Shown here piece after piece: positions 6,015 to 10,302 of a DNA stretch of 10,302 bases (position 1 is the first letter of the stretch; each line of letters opens with the position of its first letter). The stretch lies in NCBI GenBank assembly GCA_002455425.1, contig DKKT01000074.1:1-10302 (forward strand), in the 5' to 3' direction. A program made the translations under genes and the position numbers. The notes under the pieces are model-generated. The model made no database searches and was not told the DNA's origin. It was given only the letters and a program-made list of their open reading frames with translations. Origin of the DNA: Chthonomonas sp. UBA6659 (GTDB taxonomy: Bacteria > Armatimonadota > Fimbriimonadia > Fimbriimonadales > Fimbriimonadaceae).

Positions 6015-7322
6015 ATGCTCCAAGCACTACTTGCGGGCGTAGCCAGCATCAAGGCGCAGCAAACGCGCATGAACGTCATCGGCAACAACCTCGCGAACGT
6101 CAATACGGCAGCCTACAAGGGCGGTCGCGTGACGTTCCAGGACATGCTCGCTCAGACGATTCGCGGTGCGGCCCGACCCACCGCCAACATCGGTGGCACG
6201 AACCCGATCCAATACGGTCTCGGTGTCCTCATCGCCGGAACCGACATCAACAATGAGCAAGGTTCGCTCAACGCGACGAACCGGCCGACCGACATCGCCA
6301 TTCAGGGTAACGGCTATTTCATGGTTTCGAACGGCCAGCGGCTGGCCTACACCCGGGACGGTGGCTTCGATCTGGATGCCAACGGCGATCTCGTGCATCG
6401 CGCTACGGGTGAGCGCGTCGTCGGTTGGAACTTCATCCAGCAGGCGAACACGTCGACCGGCGTCGTCCTGACACCGGCCACCACCCTGAACATCCCCCTG
6501 GGACGGCTCAACGCCTCGCGCGTGACCTCCTACGTCGAGTACCAGGGCAACCTGGACGGAGGGGCACCGGCAGGCCTCGCCGCCGGCGACCCCGCCAACT
6601 GGCGCACGTCGATGCGGGTCTTCGACTCGCTCGGCGGCGCGCACAATATCACGATCGAGTTCTACAACCGGACCGACCTTCCCGGGCCGCCCCCCGCGGC
6701 CGTTTCCGAGTACAGTTGGCGGGCGCTCGACGAAGCGGGCAATCCCCTGACGATTACAGGCCCTCCGCTACAGTTCGACAACGCGGGACGGATGACGAAT
6801 CCGGCCGACCCGAACAACGCGGCTTCGCTTCGTGAGGTCACAGTCCAGGTGCCGACGGGTACCGGCGGCCCGATGGACTTCGATGTCCAACTCGACTTCA
6901 ACAGCGTTCGTCAGTTGAAGACGTCGAGCCAGGTCAATGCCAGCAACCAGGATGGGTTCCCTCCGGGCGAACTTCAGGCGTTCTCGGTCAACCAGGATGG
7001 ATTGATCACGGGGTTGTTCACCAACGGCCTCACTCAGGACCTCGGTCAGATGGCTCTGTCGATCTTCCCGAACCCGGGTGGCTTGGAGCGCACCGGAAAC
7101 AACCTGTGGCGCAACACGGACAACTCCGGTGTCCCTGTGGTCGGCCCGCCCCGCACGGGCGGTCGCGGCACGATCAACGCGGGTTACCTCGAGCAGTCGA
7201 ACGTCGACATCGGAGCGGAGTTCACCGATCTGATCGTCACCCAGCGCGGATTTCAAGCCAACACGCGCGTCGTGACGACCGTCGACGAGATGCTCCAAGA
7301 CTTGATCAACATGAAGCGCTAG
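6015..7322 (+). CDS. flgE: Flagellar hook protein FlgE
   Basis: The 435-residue protein has every part of a hook subunit. Residues about 1-47 form the Flg_bb_rod N-terminus, with the signature NVIGNNLANVNTAAYKGGRV and then TFQDML. Next is the conserved region with IQGNGYFMVS and TRDGGFDLDANGDLV. A variable FlgE D2-type middle domain follows (about 160-300), then the DGFPPGEL and VNQDGLITGLFTNG elements. The Flg_bbr_C end comes last: GYLEQSNVDIGAEFTDLIVTQ and RGFQANTRVV. The N- and C-terminal helices pair in the D0 core of the hook. FlgE is exported by the flagellar type III system and polymerises under the FlgD cap. FlgF or FlgG are less likely, since they are about 250-260 residues and lack the middle domain. 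It is last in the operon, with a terminator 19 nt after the stop. Confidence 0.95.
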   Translation: MLQALLAGVASIKAQQTRMNVIGNNLANVNTAAYKGGRVTFQDMLAQTIRGAARPTANIGGTNPIQYGLGVLIAGTDINNEQGSLNATNRPTDIAIQGNGYFMVSNGQRLAYTRDGGFDLDANGDLVHRATGERVVGWNFIQQANTSTGVVLTPATTLNIPLGRLNASRVTSYVEYQGNLDGGAPAGLAAGDPANWRTSMRVFDSLGGAHNITIEFYNRTDLPGPPPAAVSEYSWRALDEAGNPLTITGPPLQFDNAGRMTNPADPNNAASLREVTVQVPTGTGGPMDFDVQLDFNSVRQLKTSSQVNASNQDGFPPGELQAFSVNQDGLITGLFTNGLTQDLGQMALSIFPNPGGLERTGNNLWRNTDNSGVPVVGPPRTGGRGTINAGYLEQSNVDIGAEFTDLIVTQRGFQANTRVVTTVDEMLQDLINMKR

Positions 7323-7341
7323 TTCCTGTGGCTTCAACTTT

Positions 7342-7372
7342 GGCCGCCCGCTCCCAGGTGGGGCGGGCGGCC
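7342..7372 (+). terminator. GC-rich intrinsic terminator after flgE
   Basis: Arms 7342-7354 (GGCCGCCCGCTCC) and 7360-7372 (GGGGCGGGCGGCC) form a 13-bp stem with one G-U pair and a 5-nt loop, followed by TTCAAGCT. The T-run is short, but the stem is very stable and correctly placed 19 nt after the flgE stop. It separates the flagellar operon from the deaminase gene. Confidence 0.75.
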
Positions 7373-7414
7373 TTCAAGCTGAGACACGGTTCGAACGGTG
7401 CGCCGCGCTTCGGG

Positions 7415-7420
7415 CACAAT
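7415..7420 (+). promoter_or_regulatory. Putative -10 hexamer 6 nt before the deaminase ATG
   Basis: CACAAT, followed by 6 nt (GCTCTC) and the ATG, places the expected transcription start at the start codon. No Shine-Dalgarno sequence is present. TTCGAA at 7390-7395 is a poor -35 candidate with a 19-nt spacer. The reading as a leaderless promoter is inference. Confidence 0.4.
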
Positions 7421-7426
7421 GCTCTC

Positions 7427-8479
7427 ATGACCAGCACCGATCGCAGCTTCGCCGAACTCCACCTCCACCTCGGCGGCGCGGTCCTGCCTCGAATTCTGTA
7501 CACCTACCTGCAACGAGAAAAGCAGAACCGGAACAACCCACGGATCCACGAAGTCGCGACCCAGTACCTGCGCCGCTTTCCCACTTTCGAGAAGTTCGAG
7601 CGCCGGCTCACCCGACCGTGCGATACGCTGGAGCAGTACCTCGAAGCCCACAAGATCGTGGAGCCGCTCCAAACCCACGAGGCGCTCCCCTACTTCATCA
7701 ACCGCCTCCTCCGAGGGTGTTTCGCCTTCGAAAACATCAGTTACCTCGAACTCCGATACAACCCCTACTTCCGGGTTCCCAAGGGAACGCCGTTGGTGGA
7801 AGCTCGTGATCGGATGCAGGAGATCGTTTCCACGGTCCGCTTCGCGGCGGCGGCCGCTCACAAGCAGTTTCCGATCTTCTTCACGCAGATTCTCTGCATG
7901 GACTCGCGCCTGCCGACGGAGGTCAATCGAACAATCGTCGAGATCGCGACGGAGATGCGCGAAGAGGTATGCGGCGTGGACATTGCCGGTCCGGATGAGG
8001 CGTACCGCGAGAACCTGCCCGGAATCCTCGCGAACCTGAAGCTCGCCAAGGAGCAAGGGCTGAAGACGACGGGCCATTGCTACGAGACGCCAGAAGGCTG
8101 CTTTCCGGAGATGCTCGACTACCTCGACCGGATCGGCCACGGCATCCAGATCCCTCTGAAGGAGCCAAAGCTCCTGGCGAAGGTCGCTCAGCGTCGACAG
8201 TGCCTCGAAGTCTGTCCGACAAGCTATCTGCGTACGGGGACCCTTAAGAGCTACAGCGAGCTCAAGCCGGTGTTCCAGTATTGCTTCGACATGGGTATCG
8301 ATATCGCGATCTGCACCGATAACTCGGCGTTTCACGGCGTCCGGCTCCCACTCGAGTACGAGCGGCTGCTCACCCATGGCGTGATCGATTTCACGATGAT
8401 GGAAAAGTGCCGCCAAGCTGCTTTTCGACACGCTTTTCGGTGGCCTGCGAACGTCGATCACCGCCGAAACGTGCTCTGA
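7427..8479 (+). CDS. Adenosine deaminase-family metallo-hydrolase
   Basis: The 350-residue protein has the metal-binding pattern of the adenosine/AMP deaminase family, TIM-barrel zinc enzymes that hydrolytically deaminate adenosine-type substrates. His12 and His14 (ELHLHLGG) are expected zinc ligands. VDIAGPD (184-190) matches the Gly/Pro strand motif. His217 and Glu220 in TGHCYE correspond to the HAGE motif: third zinc ligand and proton-shuttling Glu. RIGHGI carries His238, followed by CPTSY. Asp298 (CTDN) is the fourth ligand. Asn299 replaces the second Asp of the classic DDP; I recall TDN in some actinobacterial members, so activity is plausible. Adenosine, adenine and aminodeoxyfutalosine deaminases share this fold, and the substrate cannot be fixed here. 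The frame is open upstream to 7106 inside flgE, but ATG 7427 gives the normal N-terminus. It probably has its own leaderless promoter, since a terminator separates it from flgE. Confidence 0.9.
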   Translation: MTSTDRSFAELHLHLGGAVLPRILYTYLQREKQNRNNPRIHEVATQYLRRFPTFEKFERRLTRPCDTLEQYLEAHKIVEPLQTHEALPYFINRLLRGCFAFENISYLELRYNPYFRVPKGTPLVEARDRMQEIVSTVRFAAAAAHKQFPIFFTQILCMDSRLPTEVNRTIVEIATEMREEVCGVDIAGPDEAYRENLPGILANLKLAKEQGLKTTGHCYETPEGCFPEMLDYLDRIGHGIQIPLKEPKLLAKVAQRRQCLEVCPTSYLRTGTLKSYSELKPVFQYCFDMGIDIAICTDNSAFHGVRLPLEYERLLTHGVIDFTMMEKCRQAAFRHAFRWPANVDHRRNVL

Positions 8480-8527
8480 GTCAAAAAATCACCGAGATTG
8501 TGCGAACCAAAACGGGCTCGCCGAACG

Positions 8528-8533
8528 GATAAT
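8528..8533 (+). promoter_or_regulatory. Putative -10 hexamer 6 nt before the protease ATG
   Basis: GATAAT (5 of 6 to TATAAT) lies exactly 6 nt before the ATG at 8540, the same geometry as in front of the deaminase gene. The AGGA between them ends only 2 nt from the ATG, too close for a normal Shine-Dalgarno site. TTGTGC at 8498 is too far away (24 nt) to be a good -35. Confidence 0.5.
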
Positions 8534-8539
8534 AGGAAT

Positions 8540-10261
8540 ATGAGCGGATTCATTCGGATGCTTTCTGGTCGGGGGTCGATCGCCCTCGGCATCGTCGGAG
8601 TCGCGGTCACGGCCTCGGCTCAATCCTCAAGGTATGTCGAGGTGCCCGGGGTCAAGGAGTTCACAGGCGAGATGATCGTCCGTCCGCTTCAGCCGGACCG
8701 CTTGGCCAAGATGGGGATCACGGGCGTTGCCGCCCAAACCAAGATCGCCAGGGCGATCAGTCGGGTTTCGAACCAGGTCCTTCGCTACATTCCCGAGACC
8801 GGGGAGATGGTGATTCAGGTCGCACGCGGCTCGAACGAAAACTCGACCAGCGCCGCGCTCATGGCGACCGGCGACTACCAATACGCCGAGCCGAATTACC
8901 GGCTCTATCCCGCTCGGATTCCGAACGATCCCCAGTACGGGCAACAGTGGCACCACCCGAAAGTTCAGTCCGATCGGGCGTGGGACCTCAACACCGGCAG
9001 TTCGTTGATCATCTCAGCGGTCGTGGACACCGGCATCGACACCACCCACCCCGACCTCGCCAACATCCGGGTTCCGGGTTACAACTCGGTGGACCGAAAG
9101 AGCGAGATCGACGGCGGTGACGTCACCGACATCAACGGGCACGGCACCCATGTCGCCGGCGACTCGGTGGCCGAGGGCAATAACGGCCGGGGTGTTTCCG
9201 GAATGGGGTGGAACATCCGGATCATGGGAATCCGCACCTCGAACAGCCCGGGCGGGGGGGCATCCCAAGCCGATATCCTCGACGGCGCTCGATGGGCCGC
9301 TGACAATGGAGCGCGCTCGATTTCGGCGAGCTACTCGGGAGTCGGGGGTCAAGCGATCGAGACCACAGGGCAGTACATCAAGGGCCGCAATGCGCTCTTC
9401 TTCTATGCTGCCGGCAACGACGCACGCGACCTCAGCGGATTCCAGTACCAGCACACCATCGTCGTCGGCGCGTCGAACCAAGGCGACACGCGAGCCGGCT
9501 TCTCGGCGTTCGGGCGAGGAGTCAACGTCTTCGCGCCGGGCGTCAGCATCCTCAGCACGACCAACGGCGGCGGCTACGGATTTTCGGATGGAACGAGCAT
9601 GGCGACTCCGATCGCCAACGGACTCGTCGCGTTGATGTTCTCAGCGAACCCGACCCTGACGGCTCAGCAGGCACAGAACATCCTCTACGCCACTTGCGAC
9701 AACATCGGTCCGCGCTCGATCTATGGCAATGGCCGAATCAATTCATTCCGAGCCGTTTCGGCGGCTCAGGCGCAGCTTGCTCGGGAAGTGATGCCGAATG
9801 GGATCGCGACGACCGAAGGTCGGTGGATCACGGGGTCCGTCAATGACATCCTGAATCCCAACACCGGGCGCTACTACGAAGTCCAGTCGGTCTTTCGGAA
9901 CGGTGGATTCGGCGTCGCGGAAGAGGTGACGTTCCAGACGTCGTCGTCCTCGTCGACGGTGCTCAGCCTGAAACTCACCGCGCAAGTCCAGGCGGTGCCG
10001 GCTACGCTGGCGACCGCCCAGATCTTCGCGTACAACTTCTCGACGGGTCGCTACGACTACCTGGGCGCGAATCCGGTTTCGACCAATCCCACGACACAGT
10101 TCTCGAGGTCGATCCAATCGAATCCGGGCCGGTATGTCGACTCGAGCGGACAGGTCAAGTTCGTGATCCGGACGTTCAGCAACGGCACCTACTTCAACCG
10201 ACCGCCGATCCAGTTCAGCATGAGGACGAGCTACGCTCGACTCTCGATCGCCTCGCGCTAA
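8540..10261 (+). CDS. Secreted subtilisin-like serine protease (S8)
   Basis: This is a 573-residue subtilase. A signal peptide (about 1-27, hydrophobic core then ASA before Gln28) directs export. Residues about 40-125 look like an inhibitor-I9-type propeptide, ending YAEPNY before the mature domain. The catalytic triad is complete: Asp163 in VVDTGID, His201 in NGHGTHVAG and Ser353 in GTSMATP. Asn293 in AAGND is the oxyanion-hole residue. The catalytic domain ends near 405. The C-terminal part (about 420-573) is beta-rich, with YVDSSGQVKFVIRTF, and is probably a small beta-sandwich; I see no membrane anchor or sorting motif, so the enzyme is probably released. An in-frame TTG at 8498 would add 14 charged residues before the signal peptide and is rejected. 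It lies 60 nt after the deaminase gene, likely with its own promoter. A role in extracellular protein breakdown is inferred. Confidence 0.93.
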   Translation: MSGFIRMLSGRGSIALGIVGVAVTASAQSSRYVEVPGVKEFTGEMIVRPLQPDRLAKMGITGVAAQTKIARAISRVSNQVLRYIPETGEMVIQVARGSNENSTSAALMATGDYQYAEPNYRLYPARIPNDPQYGQQWHHPKVQSDRAWDLNTGSSLIISAVVDTGIDTTHPDLANIRVPGYNSVDRKSEIDGGDVTDINGHGTHVAGDSVAEGNNGRGVSGMGWNIRIMGIRTSNSPGGGASQADILDGARWAADNGARSISASYSGVGGQAIETTGQYIKGRNALFFYAAGNDARDLSGFQYQHTIVVGASNQGDTRAGFSAFGRGVNVFAPGVSILSTTNGGGYGFSDGTSMATPIANGLVALMFSANPTLTAQQAQNILYATCDNIGPRSIYGNGRINSFRAVSAAQAQLAREVMPNGIATTEGRWITGSVNDILNPNTGRYYEVQSVFRNGGFGVAEEVTFQTSSSSSTVLSLKLTAQVQAVPATLATAQIFAYNFSTGRYDYLGANPVSTNPTTQFSRSIQSNPGRYVDSSGQVKFVIRTFSNGTYFNRPPIQFSMRTSYARLSIASR

Positions 10262-10302
10262 AACCGTGTTCGCCTGACCCCAGGGTCCGACCCGCCGAAG
10301 GC

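Noticed and set aside
5286..6023. Minus-strand open frame of 245 codons over the unknown hook-operon gene
   Set aside because: Its Gly/Ala-rich stretches are the complement of the Pro/Ala linker. The plus frame has the GGAGG site and lies within the operon.
7334..8461. Minus-strand open frame of 375 codons opposite the deaminase
   Set aside because: The plus frame carries all adenosine deaminase motifs; the minus translation shows none and begins without signals.
9274..9281. GCCGATAT, a sigma-28-like -10 inside the protease gene
   Set aside because: There is no TAAA element 14-16 nt upstream, and it lies in the middle of a coding region.

Overview
The window is high-GC bacterial chromosome (my estimate, low to mid 60s percent GC). 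Signal peptides ending in Ala-Ser-Ala-Gln, a Firmicute-like hook-gene order with a short FlgD, and several transcript-leading genes without Shine-Dalgarno (SD) sites suggest a non-proteobacterial lineage. My best guess is Armatimonadota (Fimbriimonas-like), from style only; no phylogenetic marker gene is present.

Layout. Bases 1-217 hold no gene but contain degenerate, hairpin-forming intergenic repeats. A PfkB-family carbohydrate/nucleoside kinase (218-1123, minus) is transcribed divergently from a small secreted protein of uncertain family (1217-1936, plus). That gene ends at a strong hairpin (1958-1989), shared with a convergent 42-residue single-pass membrane protein (2004-2132, minus).

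A flagellar hook-assembly operon follows on the plus strand. It starts from a near-consensus sigma-28 (FliA/SigD-type) promoter (2220-2247) and runs fliK (hook-length control), flgD (short hook-capping scaffold), a TIGR02530-type flagellar operon protein, an unrecognised Pro/Ala-rich 307-residue protein with duplicated motifs, and flgE (hook). A perfect 11-bp hairpin lies just ahead of flgE, and a GC-rich terminator (7342-7372) closes the operon. FlgD caps the growing hook, FlgE is its subunit, and FliK measures its length. The TIGR02530 protein and the unknown protein probably act in the same assembly step.

After the operon come an adenosine deaminase-family hydrolase (7427-8479) and a secreted subtilisin-like S8 protease (8540-10261). 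Both have a -10-like hexamer exactly 6 nt before the ATG and no usable SD, as expected for leaderless transcripts. The last 41 bases (10262-10302) show no clear feature. No tRNA, rRNA, CRISPR array or insertion sequence was seen.

The most promising undescribed element is the unknown protein inside the hook operon, together with the hairpin separating it from flgE.
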